A stretch of 64,000 bases of DNA from Kordiimonadales bacterium IMCC3096 (GCA_016865035.1 CP018227.1:2695501-2759500), one strand, 5' to 3'. Shown: positions 29,487 through 38,145, counted from the stretch's first letter. Numbers and translations: made by a program. The notes: generated from the letters alone by a model not told the origin.

Positions 29487-31073
29487 TCAGTCGATGGTCA
29501 CGTGGCGCCATGCGAACTGGTTGTCCGCACGCTGCTTCACGTTCACACCGTCCCGTGCGCCCCAGGCCAGGGCCTGCTGGTGCAGCGGGATGTAGGCGAT
29601 GTCACGGGTGGTGTGCACCCACGCGTCGCGGATCATGGCATTACGCTTCACCGCATCGGTTTCCGACAGCACCTTGGCGGTCAGCTCGTCCACTTCAGGG
29701 TTGCAGTAGCGACCCAGGTTGAACTTGCCATTGCCGGTCTCGGCGTCGTAGCAGCCATGCAGGTTGAACAGCGGGTTCCAGCTGTCGAAGGAGCCCGGGG
29801 TCCAGCCCAGCAGGTAGAAGGAGGTATCCAGGCTGGGGGCCAGGACCTTCTTGAAGTACAGCGCCTTCGGCTGGGCCAGCAGGTTCACCTTCACGCCGAT
29901 CTTGGCCAGCATGGAGACCACGGCCTGGCAGATCGCCTCGTCATTCACGTAGCGATCGTTCGGGCAGTCCATGCCGACTTCGAAACCGTCCGGATAACCG
30001 GCGTCAGCCAGCAGCTTCTTGGCCAGATCCACATCCAGTTCCAGCCGCGTGAAGGCCGGATCGGACCCGTTGATGCCGGGGGCGACCATCAGGGCGCTCG
30101 GCTCCGACAGGCCACGCATCACCTTCTTCTTGATCGCTTCCACGTCGATGGCGCGATACATGGCTTCACGGACCTTGATGTCCTTGAACGGGTTCTTGCC
30201 CTTGATATTGGAGTACAGCAGCTCGTCGCGATGCTGGTCCATGCCGAGGAAGATGGTCCGCAGTTCCGGGCCCACCAGCATGGAGGTGCCGGAATTGCTG
30301 TCGACGCGGTTCATGTCCTGCACCGGGATCGGATAGGCCATGTCAACCTGACCGGACAGCAGCGCCGCCACACGGGTCGCGTCGGAGCTGATGGGCTTCA
30401 GCGTGACCTTGGTCAGATTGTGTTCCTTGTTGGCGTTGTCCCACCAGTTCGGATTGACGACGGCCACGGTCTGCACGTCGGCCTCGCGACTCTGCAGCAT
30501 GAACGGGCCGGTGCCGTTGGCGTTGCGGGTGGCGAAGTTTTCCTGGTCACCGGTCGCGGACTGTGCGGAAACCGCACCGTTCTTTTCCGCCCAGGTCTTC
30601 GACATTATGGCCCAGGTGGCCCATTCGAAGTGCAGGATCGGGTTCGCGGCCTCGGTCACGAAATCAACCGTGTGGTCATCGACCTTGATGATATCGGTGA
30701 CGCCGGCCAGGCGGGTCTTCAGGTCGGAACCTTCGCCCCGGACACGGTCCGCGGAAAACAGCACGTCATCAGCCGTGAAATCCTCGCCGCCATGGAACTT
30801 CACACCCTTGCGCAGATGGAAACGCCAGCGCGTCGGCTCGATGATCTCCCAGCTTTCCGCCAGGGCCGGTTCGATTTCCAGATTGGGACCGCGCCGGATC
30901 AGGCCTTCATAGATGTTCGCCATGAAGCCGAGCGTGAAGGTCTCATTCAGGTTGTAGGGGTCCATGGAATTGGCGTCCCCCTGGAAGGCGAACGTCATTT
31001 CCTTGGCTTGCGCCGCCCCGGCAGCAAGTGCAAGGACTGCCGCCCCGGCCAGCAAGGTATTGCGGATATTCAT
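29487..31073 (-). CDS. ABC transporter substrate-binding protein, family 5 (peptide/dipeptide type)
   Basis: 528 residues from the ATG at 31073, which has GGGAGA seven bases upstream. A signal peptide (NTLLAGAAVLALAAGAAQA, cleavage before KEMTFA) marks it periplasmic. FAFQGDANSMDPYNLNETF and the later LAESWEIIEPTRWRFHLRKGVKFHGGEDFTADDV region (noted by its ends, about 70-105) are standard for SBP_bac_5. NGTGPFMLQ and the RCNPEVDEL-like YCNPEVDELTAKVL follow near the C-terminus. The ligand is not predictable: peptides, opines, sugars and metals are all bound within this family. Promoter likely lies in 31074-31334. Confidence 0.94.
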   Translation of the reverse strand: MNIRNTLLAGAAVLALAAGAAQAKEMTFAFQGDANSMDPYNLNETFTLGFMANIYEGLIRRGPNLEIEPALAESWEIIEPTRWRFHLRKGVKFHGGEDFTADDVLFSADRVRGEGSDLKTRLAGVTDIIKVDDHTVDFVTEAANPILHFEWATWAIMSKTWAEKNGAVSAQSATGDQENFATRNANGTGPFMLQSREADVQTVAVVNPNWWDNANKEHNLTKVTLKPISSDATRVAALLSGQVDMAYPIPVQDMNRVDSNSGTSMLVGPELRTIFLGMDQHRDELLYSNIKGKNPFKDIKVREAMYRAIDVEAIKKKVMRGLSEPSALMVAPGINGSDPAFTRLELDVDLAKKLLADAGYPDGFEVGMDCPNDRYVNDEAICQAVVSMLAKIGVKVNLLAQPKALYFKKVLAPSLDTSFYLLGWTPGSFDSWNPLFNLHGCYDAETGNGKFNLGRYCNPEVDELTAKVLSETDAVKRNAMIRDAWVHTTRDIAYIPLHQQALAWGARDGVNVKQRADNQFAWRHVTID

Positions 31074-31334
31074 GAATTGTCTCCCGCTATGGTTCCCAGA
31101 CATGTTTCAGGCGCTTGGCACGCCATTTCGCGGGCATAGTGGGCGTCTGCCGGAACAACCGTCAACGCCTTTGTCGGATTTTTCAGGGTGTTGCGGGGTG
31201 CCCCGGCGTCAACATGCAAGGCCCCTTGGCCGGGTTCATGCAGCATGTGCGGTGCGTCGTTTGGCCATTGGGAATTCGGTCCGGGGCCAACTATCTGAGG
31301 GGCAGGTTCCAATAAACGTACCAAAGAGGTTGTC
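31074..31334. promoter_or_regulatory. Divergent intergenic region, binding-protein gene / cytochrome c gene
   Basis: 261 bp without a gene; it should carry both promoters. I could not assign a convincing -35/-10 pair on either strand. Confidence 0.35.
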
Positions 31335-31706
31335 ATGAAGAAGTTTGTAGTTGCAGCCACCATGGCGCTTGCGCTTGGCACCGGCGCCGCACAGGCCGCT
31401 GGCGATGCCGAGGCCGGCAAGAAGGTCTACAAGAAGTGCGCGATCTGCCATTCGCTGGAGGAAGGCAAGAAGAAGGTCGGGCCATCGCTGCATGGCGTGT
31501 TCGGGCGCACTGCCGGTACGCTGGATGGCTTCCGCTTCTCCAACGCCATGAAGGATTCCGGCATTGTCTGGAACGAGGAGACCATCGCGGCCTATCTGGC
31601 CGATCCGCGCGGTTACATCCCGAAGAACAAGATGGCCTTCCCCGGTCTGAAGAAGCAGAAGGATCTGGACAATATCATCGCCTTCCTGAAAGCGGAGACG
31701 ATGTGA
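31335..31706 (+). CDS. Class I c-type cytochrome, periplasmic
   Basis: 123 residues. A signal peptide (KKFVVAATMALALGTGAAQA) exports it to the periplasm. The heme-binding CAICH is at residues 35-39, and Met100 in PKNKMAFPGL is the sixth iron ligand. The pattern GPSLHGVFGRTAGT and the spacing fit the mitochondrial-like cytochrome c2 family, which carries electrons to terminal oxidases or peroxidases. The gene is transcribed alone, with AGAGGTTGTC before the ATG and a strong terminator after it. Confidence 0.96.
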   Translation: MKKFVVAATMALALGTGAAQAAGDAEAGKKVYKKCAICHSLEEGKKKVGPSLHGVFGRTAGTLDGFRFSNAMKDSGIVWNEETIAAYLADPRGYIPKNKMAFPGLKKQKDLDNIIAFLKAETM

Positions 31707-31736
31707 GAAGCTTTCGGAACGAGCTGAATTGAATTC

Positions 31737-31762
31737 ATGGGGCGCCGGAGACGGCGCCCCAT
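31737..31762 (+). terminator. Rho-independent terminator of the cytochrome c gene
   Basis: Perfect 11-bp stem (ATGGGGCGCCG with CGGCGCCCCAT) capped by a GAGA tetraloop and followed by TCTGTTTC, 30 bp after the stop codon. Confidence 0.85.
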
Positions 31763-31893
31763 TCTGTTTCTGAAATGATTGCCCGCTCCGCGCCCTTCTG
31801 CACCGGCACTGGCACATGCGCGTTGATGGAGTATTATGGTATCGCTGAGTGGATTTGCTGTTCCCGATGCAAACGGAAGGTGCCTCCCGGAAG

Positions 31894-32436
31894 ATGGTTT
31901 CAACCGAACCGGCTCATGATCAGGAATCACCGTCACAGGACCTCTGGGTCAATCTGGACCCGGGGATGGTGTGCCGCGATCAGTCGCTGCAGGAACTGCA
32001 CGGATATTGGGAAAGCAAGAAGAGGGGGCGGAAGTTTCCGTCCCGACGGGATATCGATCCGGCGGAAATCGTGCCTCACCTGGCCAACGTCATCCTCATT
32101 GATGTGTTTCACGACCCGCTGCGGCTGCGGTACCGATTGCTCGGCACCCGCATCACCGACGTCATGCGGCGCAATTCAACCGGCAAGTTCTATGACGAGA
32201 TCTATGAGCCAGAGCTGCTTGAAGCCATCTATCGCAGTTTTCGCTGGATGTTCCAGAACGGGCAACCGCTCAGGACGCATGGCGAAAGCTTCTACCCGGA
32301 CAGGAAGTTCTATACCTACGAGGCGCTGAATCTTCCCCTGTCGACGGATGGCGAGACCATCGACATGGTCTTTGGCGGGCTGGTGTTTCACCCGAAGCTG
32401 CCACCAGGGGACCAAACCGGTCCTGACTGGCACTGA
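31894..32436 (+). CDS. PAS_5-family (DUF-type PAS) protein
   Basis: About 180 residues from the ATG at 31894; in-frame starts at 31849 (GTG) and 31867 also exist and none has a clear ribosome-binding site. The sequence LQELHGYWESKKRGRKFPSR, DIDPAEIVPHLANVILIDVF and LRYRLLGTRITDVMRRNSTG matches PAS_5 (pfam07310), a single PAS-like domain common in alphaproteobacteria. There is no kinase, cyclase or DNA-binding domain attached. A sensory role is inferred from the fold; ligand unknown. It stands alone between the cytochrome terminator and a convergent gene. Confidence 0.8.
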   Translation: MVSTEPAHDQESPSQDLWVNLDPGMVCRDQSLQELHGYWESKKRGRKFPSRRDIDPAEIVPHLANVILIDVFHDPLRLRYRLLGTRITDVMRRNSTGKFYDEIYEPELLEAIYRSFRWMFQNGQPLRTHGESFYPDRKFYTYEALNLPLSTDGETIDMVFGGLVFHPKLPPGDQTGPDWH

Positions 32437-32445
32437 ACCGCGGGT

Positions 32446-33054
32446 TCAGCCCTCCCCGACGGCAGCCGGTCCCAGCAGGTGACGGCGGAACCGGTCCTTC
32501 AGCCATGCGCCATCCTTTGGCGGCAGGGCGAAGGGGGACGCCTCTGCCCGCACCTTCAGCCACGCGAATACAGGTCCCTTGCCGCTGGACACGGTCTGCA
32601 GCGCATCATCCAGTTCCGCGTTGGTATTGGCGCTGACGATGGTGGGGAAGCCTGCCGCGCGGGCGACCCCGGCCAGATCGACACCGGCGGCCGTGTGCGT
32701 CGCCTGCATGCCGGTCTCGCCATAGCTTTCGTTGTCGAAGACGACGATGGCCAGATTGGCAGGGCGCTGCACCGCCACCGTGGCGAGCGCGCCGAGACCC
32801 ATCAGCTGTTCGCCATCGCCGGTCACCACGATCACGCGTTTCTCGGGTTGCGCCAGGGCGAGCCCCAGGCCCATCGCCGCCGCACCGCCCATGGCACCCC
32901 AGAGCGGAAAGGTGCTGTGCCTGTCGCCCGCAGCCGTCAGATCCCAGACCGTGGCACCCAGTCCGGCAATGACAAGGGCGTCGGGATTGTCGTCCAGCAG
33001 CCGCTGCGCGACCTCGCGGCGGCGGATCTCGAAGCTGTTCGCGCGGTCGGTCAT
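32446..33054 (-). CDS. ThDP-binding decarboxylase, beta subunit (sulfopyruvate/phosphonopyruvate decarboxylase-like)
   Basis: 202 residues forming the pyrophosphate-binding half of a thiamine-diphosphate enzyme. The ThDP motif GDGEQLMGLGALATVAVQ...NLAIVVFDN (about 77-106) has the GDG start and terminal Asn. Upstream GAMGGAAAMGLGLALAQPEKR and downstream YGETGMQATHT match the ComE/phosphonopyruvate-decarboxylase C-terminal subunit. The complementary half is encoded at 34593-35105 on the same strand, but separated by a lysE/araC pair (see findings). It begins 36 bp after the LysE gene. Substrate: a short 2-oxoacid such as sulfopyruvate, by family only. Confidence 0.87.
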   Translation of the reverse strand: MTDRANSFEIRRREVAQRLLDDNPDALVIAGLGATVWDLTAAGDRHSTFPLWGAMGGAAAMGLGLALAQPEKRVIVVTGDGEQLMGLGALATVAVQRPANLAIVVFDNESYGETGMQATHTAAGVDLAGVARAAGFPTIVSANTNAELDDALQTVSSGKGPVFAWLKVRAEASPFALPPKDGAWLKDRFRRHLLGPAAVGEG

Positions 33055-33090
33055 GGCGTCATCCCCAGTCAGTCTCATCCCCGTATGGCG

Positions 33091-33684
33091 TCAGACTAAG
33101 GCAAAACCGACGGAGATGACGAGCAGGATTGCAAAGCAGATGTTGGCCATGCGTGACAGGCGCGGGTCCCGCAGTGCCGACGCGATCAGCGAACCGAATG
33201 CGAGCCAGGCGCTGTTGATGAGGACGATCAGCGGTGCCAGCGCCAGGATCTTGACCAGGCTGTCGGTCAGCACGTCTCCGCCGATCAGCTGATGGCCGGA
33301 GAAGACCGCACCAATGGCGGCAAAGGCCTTCGGGTTGGCAATGGCCAGCAGGAAGCCCGCGGTCAGGGAGGGACGCTTGCCCGCGTCCATGCCTTGCCCG
33401 AGCGGGGGCGCGGTCGCGATGCGCCAGGCGAGATAGAGGATGTAGCACGCCGCGACGATGGCGATGACGGAGCCAAGTGCCGGCACGGCCAGGATTGCAC
33501 CGGTGACGCCGGTCGCGACCAGCAACAGCACCCCGACAGTGCCGAGGATGATCCCGCAGAGGTAGGGCAGGGCAGGACGGGAGCCAAAGGCGGCCGCTGT
33601 CGCGGCCACGGTCAGGGTTGCCGGTCCCGGACTGCCCATCAGCGGGATCGCGGCCAGATAGAGCACCAACAGGTTTTCGTTCAT
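33091..33684 (-). CDS. LysE/RhtB family amino-acid exporter
   Basis: 197 residues with about six membrane helices. The N-terminal LVLYLAAIPLMGSPGPATLTV has the conserved GPG-like signature of the family, and GFLLAIANPKAFAAIGAVFS matches the central NPK motif. Members export amino acids or related metabolites. It is transcribed divergently from the AraC gene across a 61-bp gap containing a perfect palindrome, a common exporter/regulator arrangement. Longer upstream in-frame starts run through the regulator gene and are rejected. Confidence 0.93.
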   Translation of the reverse strand: MNENLLVLYLAAIPLMGSPGPATLTVAATAAAFGSRPALPYLCGIILGTVGVLLLVATGVTGAILAVPALGSVIAIVAACYILYLAWRIATAPPLGQGMDAGKRPSLTAGFLLAIANPKAFAAIGAVFSGHQLIGGDVLTDSLVKILALAPLIVLINSAWLAFGSLIASALRDPRLSRMANICFAILLVISVGFALV

Positions 33685-33694
33685 CGTCGCCTCC

Positions 33695-33717
33695 GTCAGA
33701 CTGGGGCGCAGTCTGAC
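33695..33717. promoter_or_regulatory. Candidate operator palindrome between lysE and araC
   Basis: Perfect 8-bp inverted repeat, GTCAGACT and AGTCTGAC, separated by 7 bp, placed midway between the divergent starts. Position and symmetry suit a regulator site. A further copy of GTCAGACT occurs at 33090-33097 at the end of lysE. Confidence 0.55.
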
Positions 33718-33745
33718 TGGTGTGTGAGGCGTGGGGATAGAACGT

Positions 33746-34585
33746 ATGTGCAGCGAACCGGATGTGGACATTCGGGCCGGGAACCGCTGGTCGGGGGGCG
33801 AGGTCGCGCCTGGCCTCGAATGGGCGGCAGCGGACTTTCCCGAGCACCAGTTCACGCCGCACCGCCATGATGGCTATGTGGTCGGTGTCACGGGCAAGGG
33901 TGTGCAGCGCTTTACCTATCGCGGTGCCGAAAGGCTGTCTCTGCCGGGGGAGGTCTTTCTGCTGCATCCGGACGAAAGACATGACGGACGTCCCGGAACC
34001 GAGGCGGGATTCGGTTTTCGCGCGGTCTACCTGTCACCGGATCATGTGCTGGCGGCGCTGGACCAGTCCGCCCTTCCGTTCAGTCCGGAACCGGTCCACG
34101 ACGCGCAGGCAGTTTCCGAACTCGTCCTCTCGGTCTTTGATGCCTGGTCCGGGGGGGCGCCTGATGAACTGGCGGTCAATGATGCCGTCTGTCAGATGGC
34201 GGACCTGTTCGAGCGCGTTTCGGACCAGCACGGTTCACCCGGAAAGGCACGGCGACGGAAACGGATCGATCCGCTGATCCGGCGCGTGCGTGAGGACCTG
34301 ATGTCGGTGGCGGATGCGCCGGTGATGATTCGCGATCTCGAGCGCCGTCACGGCGTGGACCGGTTCACCCTCAGCCGCGACTTCCGGCGCGCATACGGGG
34401 TGACGCCCAGTCGCTTCATCCTGCTGCGGCGGCTTGACCGTGCACGCCTCATGCTGCGGCAGGGCGTCTCCCTCGCCGATGTCGCCGTCGCGGCCGGGTT
34501 TGCCGACCAGAGCCACATGACGCGGCACTTCCGGGCGACCTATGGCCTGACCCCGGGACGCTGGCGCGACATGCAGGCGAACTGA
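33746..34585 (+). CDS. AraC family transcriptional regulator
   Basis: 279 residues from the ATG at 33746 (GGGGA eight bases upstream; a GTG at 33731 is possible). The N-terminal cupin effector domain includes HQFTPHRHDGYVVGVTGKGVQ and SLPGEVFLLHPDERHDG. The C-terminal two-helix-turn-helix domain spans about 175-279, with FTLSRDFRRAYGVTPSRFIL and LADVAVAAGFADQSHMTRHFRATYGLTP (second HTH, noted here by its ends). It most likely controls the divergent LysE exporter in response to a small ligand. Confidence 0.93.
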   Translation: MCSEPDVDIRAGNRWSGGEVAPGLEWAAADFPEHQFTPHRHDGYVVGVTGKGVQRFTYRGAERLSLPGEVFLLHPDERHDGRPGTEAGFGFRAVYLSPDHVLAALDQSALPFSPEPVHDAQAVSELVLSVFDAWSGGAPDELAVNDAVCQMADLFERVSDQHGSPGKARRRKRIDPLIRRVREDLMSVADAPVMIRDLERRHGVDRFTLSRDFRRAYGVTPSRFILLRRLDRARLMLRQGVSLADVAVAAGFADQSHMTRHFRATYGLTPGRWRDMQAN

Positions 34586-34592
34586 ACGGGGG

Positions 34593-35105
34593 CTATTTCC
34601 CGAAGTTCTTGGTGCCGATCAGCCGCTGCGCGATCAGCACGGCGACCGCCATCTGCCCCTCGAACGCCATGGCGGCGGCGGCGGCGGTCATCGGCCCCGC
34701 GTCTGCGGCATCGTCCAGCCGGAAGGTGCGGGTTCCCATCATCTCCAGCATCGGTCCGGCGGCCTGCCCCATGGAAAGCTGCCAGGGATTGAATTCCCCG
34801 AACTCGCCCCGCATCGTCACCAGCATCAGCAGCGGGAAGCGGCAGGTCTGGGTGGTCGCCAGCATGTTCGGGCAATTGCCGACGCCGCTCGACTGCATCA
34901 GCAGCGCGCCGCGCTGGCCACCCAGCCAGGCTCCGGCCAGGACCGCCGGTCCCTCCGCCTCCGTCGTCAGGGAGACGGCATGAATGGTGCTGTCCGCACG
35001 CGCACGCTCGATAAGCCGCTTGTGTCCGGCGTCCGGAACATAGGCGATCTGGCGCACGTCGGCACCCTGCAGCGCCTCGAAGATCTGATCCGGCCAATCG
35101 GACAT
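34593..35105 (-). CDS. ThDP-binding decarboxylase, alpha subunit (sulfopyruvate decarboxylase-like)
   Basis: 170 residues forming the pyrimidine-binding half of a ThDP enzyme. The segment HAVSLTTEAEGPAVLAGAWL at about 43-62 contains the conserved glutamate that activates ThDP. LLMQSSGVGNCPNMLATTQT and FPLLMLVTMRGEFGEFNPWQ match the ComD-type N-terminal subunit of sulfopyruvate and phosphonopyruvate decarboxylases. Its partner half lies at 32446-33054. It is divergent from the MFS transporter gene (100 bp between starts). Cytoplasmic. Confidence 0.87.
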   Translation of the reverse strand: MSDWPDQIFEALQGADVRQIAYVPDAGHKRLIERARADSTIHAVSLTTEAEGPAVLAGAWLGGQRGALLMQSSGVGNCPNMLATTQTCRFPLLMLVTMRGEFGEFNPWQLSMGQAAGPMLEMMGTRTFRLDDAADAGPMTAAAAAMAFEGQMAVAVLIAQRLIGTKNFGK

Positions 35106-35205
35106 GCGGTCCCCTCCCCACGGTCATACCAGCGTGACCCCGATGATAGTTGCGCTCCGCCTGCCGTCCACACAAACTGTCGGCCGATCCGGGGAGGGAC
35201 GAGAA

Positions 35206-36471
35206 TTGGCAGAGGCAGAGACAGGCGAAAGTGCCGGGGGCGGCATGTTCTACGGCTGGGTGATCGTCTGGGCCGCCTTCACCATCCTGTTCGTCAGCTT
35301 CGGCGCGGCCTACAGCTTTCCCGCCTTCTTCACCCCGTTGCAGAACGAGTTCGGGGCGACGCGCGGCGATACATCCTTCGTCTTCGGCATCGCCGGGTTC
35401 CTCTATTTCTTCCTCGGGGCCTTCTCCGGTCCCGCGGGTGACCGGCTGGGGCCGAAGCAGGTGGTGGTCTTTGGCGCGATCGTCGCGGCGCTGGGCCTCT
35501 ATTTCGCGGCCACGGCCACCCGGATCGAACAGGTCTACTGGGGCTACGGGCTGGGGGTCGGTGTCGGCGTCGGCTGCATGTATGTGCCCGCTGTCGGTGC
35601 GGTGCAGCGCTGGTTCGCGCGCCGCCGCGCCACAGCCTCCGGCCTGGCCATCACCGGCATCGGTGTCGGCACATTCGTCGCCCCGATGGCGGCGCATGAA
35701 CTCATCACGCTGCTCGACTGGCGGCAGACCTATCTGGTGCTCGCGGGCGTGGTGCTGGTGCTTGGGGTGATCAGCGGCCTGCTGCTGGAGAATTCGCCGG
35801 CCCGGCGCGGCCAGTTTCCCGATGGAGCCGCCACCCCGCCGGCTGCTGCCGATGCCGCCGAATCAATGGATGTCCAGGCCGCCCGCAGGACCCTGCCGAT
35901 CTGGCTGGTCTATTCTGGCTCCCTGCTGGTCTCCATCGGTCTTTTCATGCCGTTCGTTCACCTGAAACCCTTCGCACAGGACCTGGGACTGACGGCACAG
36001 CAGGGAATCTGGGTCGTCAGCTCGGTCGGTATCGGCTCCATCCTGGGGCGGATGATCCTGGGTCCGATTGCCGAACGTTTCGGGCGCAAGCCGGTGGTAC
36101 TGGGGCTCTTCATCGGTCTCGCCGCGATCTTCGTCTTCTGGTACCTGTCCGTCTCGCTCTGGATGCTGCTCTTCTTCGGGGTGGTCTTCGGCACGCTCTA
36201 CGGCGGCTTCGTCGCGCTCGCGCCGGCCCTGGTGGCAGACTATTACGGTGTCGGTCATGCGGGTGGCATCCTTGGGTTCGTCTATTCCTCCGTCGCGATC
36301 GGTGCGCTGATCGGCAACCCGATCGCGGGCTACATGTACGACGCGGCACAGACCTATGACCTGCCGATCCTCATCGGTGCCGGGTTGTGTGGTGTCGGTG
36401 CGCTCTGCATTCTGGCGATGCCGGCACCGGCGAAATGGCGGGCCCGGCGGTTCGGTGCCGCGCAGGGCTGA
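35206..36471 (+). CDS. MFS transporter (oxalate/formate antiporter-like)
   Basis: 421 residues from a TTG at 35206 with GGGGAGGGAC just upstream; an internal ATG at 35245 is possible. Twelve membrane segments are visible, starting FYGWVIVWAAFTILFVSFGA. The loop between helices 2 and 3 reads GPAGDRLGPKQVV, the MFS signature. GLAITGIGVGTFVAPMAAHEL and PIAERFGRKPVVL follow in the second half. The first-helix pattern resembles the oxalate:formate antiporter and monocarboxylate group. It stands divergent from the alpha subunit of the ThDP enzyme, so transport of that pathway's organic acid is plausible. Confidence 0.93.
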   Translation: MAEAETGESAGGGMFYGWVIVWAAFTILFVSFGAAYSFPAFFTPLQNEFGATRGDTSFVFGIAGFLYFFLGAFSGPAGDRLGPKQVVVFGAIVAALGLYFAATATRIEQVYWGYGLGVGVGVGCMYVPAVGAVQRWFARRRATASGLAITGIGVGTFVAPMAAHELITLLDWRQTYLVLAGVVLVLGVISGLLLENSPARRGQFPDGAATPPAAADAAESMDVQAARRTLPIWLVYSGSLLVSIGLFMPFVHLKPFAQDLGLTAQQGIWVVSSVGIGSILGRMILGPIAERFGRKPVVLGLFIGLAAIFVFWYLSVSLWMLLFFGVVFGTLYGGFVALAPALVADYYGVGHAGGILGFVYSSVAIGALIGNPIAGYMYDAAQTYDLPILIGAGLCGVGALCILAMPAPAKWRARRFGAAQG

Positions 36472-36491
36472 CCGGCAGGGGAGACACGGGC

Positions 36492-37337
36492 ATGAGCTGG
36501 AACACGATCCTCTACGCAGTCAGCGAAAGGGTGGCGACGATCACCCTCAACCGCCCCGAGCGGATGAACGCGATCAACGACGACCTGCCGCGGGAACTGG
36601 CAGAGGCAGTGCGCCGTGCCGACGATGACGACGATGTGCATGCGATCATCCTGCAGGGTGCAGGCAGCGCCTTCTGCGCCGGCTATGACCTGAAGCAATA
36701 TGCGGAGGGCGATCAGGAGAACGTTTATACCCAGTCCATGCCCTGGGATCCGATGATCGACTATCGCCTGATGAAGGCGAACACGGATGCCTTCTCCACG
36801 CTCTGGCGCTGCTACAAGCCGACGATTGCCAAGGTGCACGGCTTTGCTGTCGCGGGGGGCAGCGACATCGCGCTCTGCTGTGACCTGATCGTCATGGCCG
36901 ACGACGCGAAGATCGGCTATCCGCCGACACGGGTATGGGGCTGTCCGTCCACCGGCATGTGGGTGCATCGTCTCGGCGCGCAGCAGGCCAAGCGGATGCT
37001 CTTCACCGGCGACCTGATCGACGGGCCGGAGGCCGTGCGTATCGGTCTGGCGCTGGAGTCGGTTCCGGCAGACCAGTTGGACGCGCGCGTGACGGCACTG
37101 GCGGCGCGCATGTCCGGCGTGCCGAAGAACCAGCTGATGATGCAGAAGCTGATGATCAATCAGGCCATCGACGCACAGGGCATGCAGAACACCCAGATGA
37201 TCGCGACCCTGTTCGACGGCATCACCCGCCACAGCCCGGAGGGGCTCTGGTTCAAGGAACTGAGCGAGCAGGTCGGCTTCAAGGAGGCCGTGCGCAAGCG
37301 CGATTCCGGTGAACCGCTGGGGCCTGGCAGCAACTGA
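36492..37337 (+). CDS. Enoyl-CoA hydratase/isomerase family protein
   Basis: 281 residues, crotonase fold. ITLNRPERMNAINDDLPREL at about 17-36 opens the domain; GAGSAFCAGYDLKQYAEG (about 58-75) and KVHGFAVAGGSDIALCCDLIV (abbreviated, about 115-134) supply the oxyanion hole. The C-terminal tail (FKEAVRKRDSGEPLG) is typical of the longer short-chain group seen near acyl-CoA pathways. The start follows AGGGGAGACACGGGC. It lies 20 bp after the MFS gene and may be co-transcribed with it. Confidence 0.92.
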   Translation: MSWNTILYAVSERVATITLNRPERMNAINDDLPRELAEAVRRADDDDDVHAIILQGAGSAFCAGYDLKQYAEGDQENVYTQSMPWDPMIDYRLMKANTDAFSTLWRCYKPTIAKVHGFAVAGGSDIALCCDLIVMADDAKIGYPPTRVWGCPSTGMWVHRLGAQQAKRMLFTGDLIDGPEAVRIGLALESVPADQLDARVTALAARMSGVPKNQLMMQKLMINQAIDAQGMQNTQMIATLFDGITRHSPEGLWFKELSEQVGFKEAVRKRDSGEPLGPGSN

Positions 37338-37374
37338 TCCGGTTCCCGAACAGTCAGCGCGGATCCCTCGCGCC

Positions 37375-38145
37375 ATGATCACCGATCCCGTCTTCTATGC
37401 GGTCGCGATCCCCGCCCTGATGCTTGTCGGCATCTCCAAGGGCGGTTTCGGGTCGGGGATCGGCATCGTCGCGGCCCCGGCGATCTCCCTGGTGGTTCCG
37501 CCGCTGACCGCCATCGGCATCATGCTGCCGCTGCTCTGCCTGATGGACCTGGTCGGGGTCTGGAGCTATCGCCGGTCCTGGAGCCGTTCGATGATGCTCT
37601 ACCTGGCGCCGGGGGCCGTGCTGGGCATCGGTATTGCCACGCTGACGGCGGGGCTGGTGGATGAACACATGATCCGCGTCATGGTCGGGGCCATCGCGGT
37701 GCTGTTCTCGCTGGATCACTGGCGCAGGCAATGGCGGGGCAGGGGCACGGTCGTCGCGGCGAAGCCGGAGAACCGGGTCAGCGGTATCTTCTGGGCGGCT
37801 GTCTCGGGTTTCACCAGCTTTGTCGGACATGCGGGCGGCCCCCCGCTGCAGGTCTATCTGCTGCCGTTGCGGCTGGACAAGCGGGTCTTCGTCGGCACTA
37901 CGGTGATCTTCTTCATGGCAGTCAACTACGCCAAGCTGGTGCCCTATGCCTGGCTGGGCCTGCTGAACCAGACCAACCTGCTGACCGCGCTGGTTCTGGC
38001 TCCGGTCTGCCCGGTGGCCATGCGCGCCGGGATATGGCTGCACGACAAGGTGCCGGAGAAACCGTTCTACGCCCTCTGCTATGCCTTCGTATTCATCGTC
38101 GGGCTGAAACTGCTGTTCGACGGCGTCAGCGGCTGGGTGGCGTGA
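37375..38145 (+). CDS. TauE/SafE family sulfite/anion exporter
   Basis: 256 residues, about eight membrane helices. LMLVGISKGGFGSGIGIVAAP at about 14-34 and FTSFVGHAGGPPLQVYLLP at about 142-160 are the two duplicated motifs of TauE/SafE. The family exports sulfite, sulfoacetate or other organosulfur anions, though many members are uncharacterised. It follows the enoyl-CoA hydratase by 37 bp. With the sulfopyruvate-decarboxylase-like subunits upstream, a sulfonate role is possible but unproven. Confidence 0.94.
   Translation: MITDPVFYAVAIPALMLVGISKGGFGSGIGIVAAPAISLVVPPLTAIGIMLPLLCLMDLVGVWSYRRSWSRSMMLYLAPGAVLGIGIATLTAGLVDEHMIRVMVGAIAVLFSLDHWRRQWRGRGTVVAAKPENRVSGIFWAAVSGFTSFVGHAGGPPLQVYLLPLRLDKRVFVGTTVIFFMAVNYAKLVPYAWLGLLNQTNLLTALVLAPVCPVAMRAGIWLHDKVPEKPFYALCYAFVFIVGLKLLFDGVSGWVA

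Noticed and set aside
31775-32329. A 184-codon open frame overlapping the PAS_5 gene in another frame
   Set aside because: It is Cys/Ser/Arg-rich with no family features, while the overlapping frame gives a clear PAS_5 protein.
33054-34593. Mobile element carrying lysE/araC
   Set aside because: No transposase, integrase, terminal repeats or target duplication is visible around the pair. The split of the ThDP subunits is reported as an observation only.
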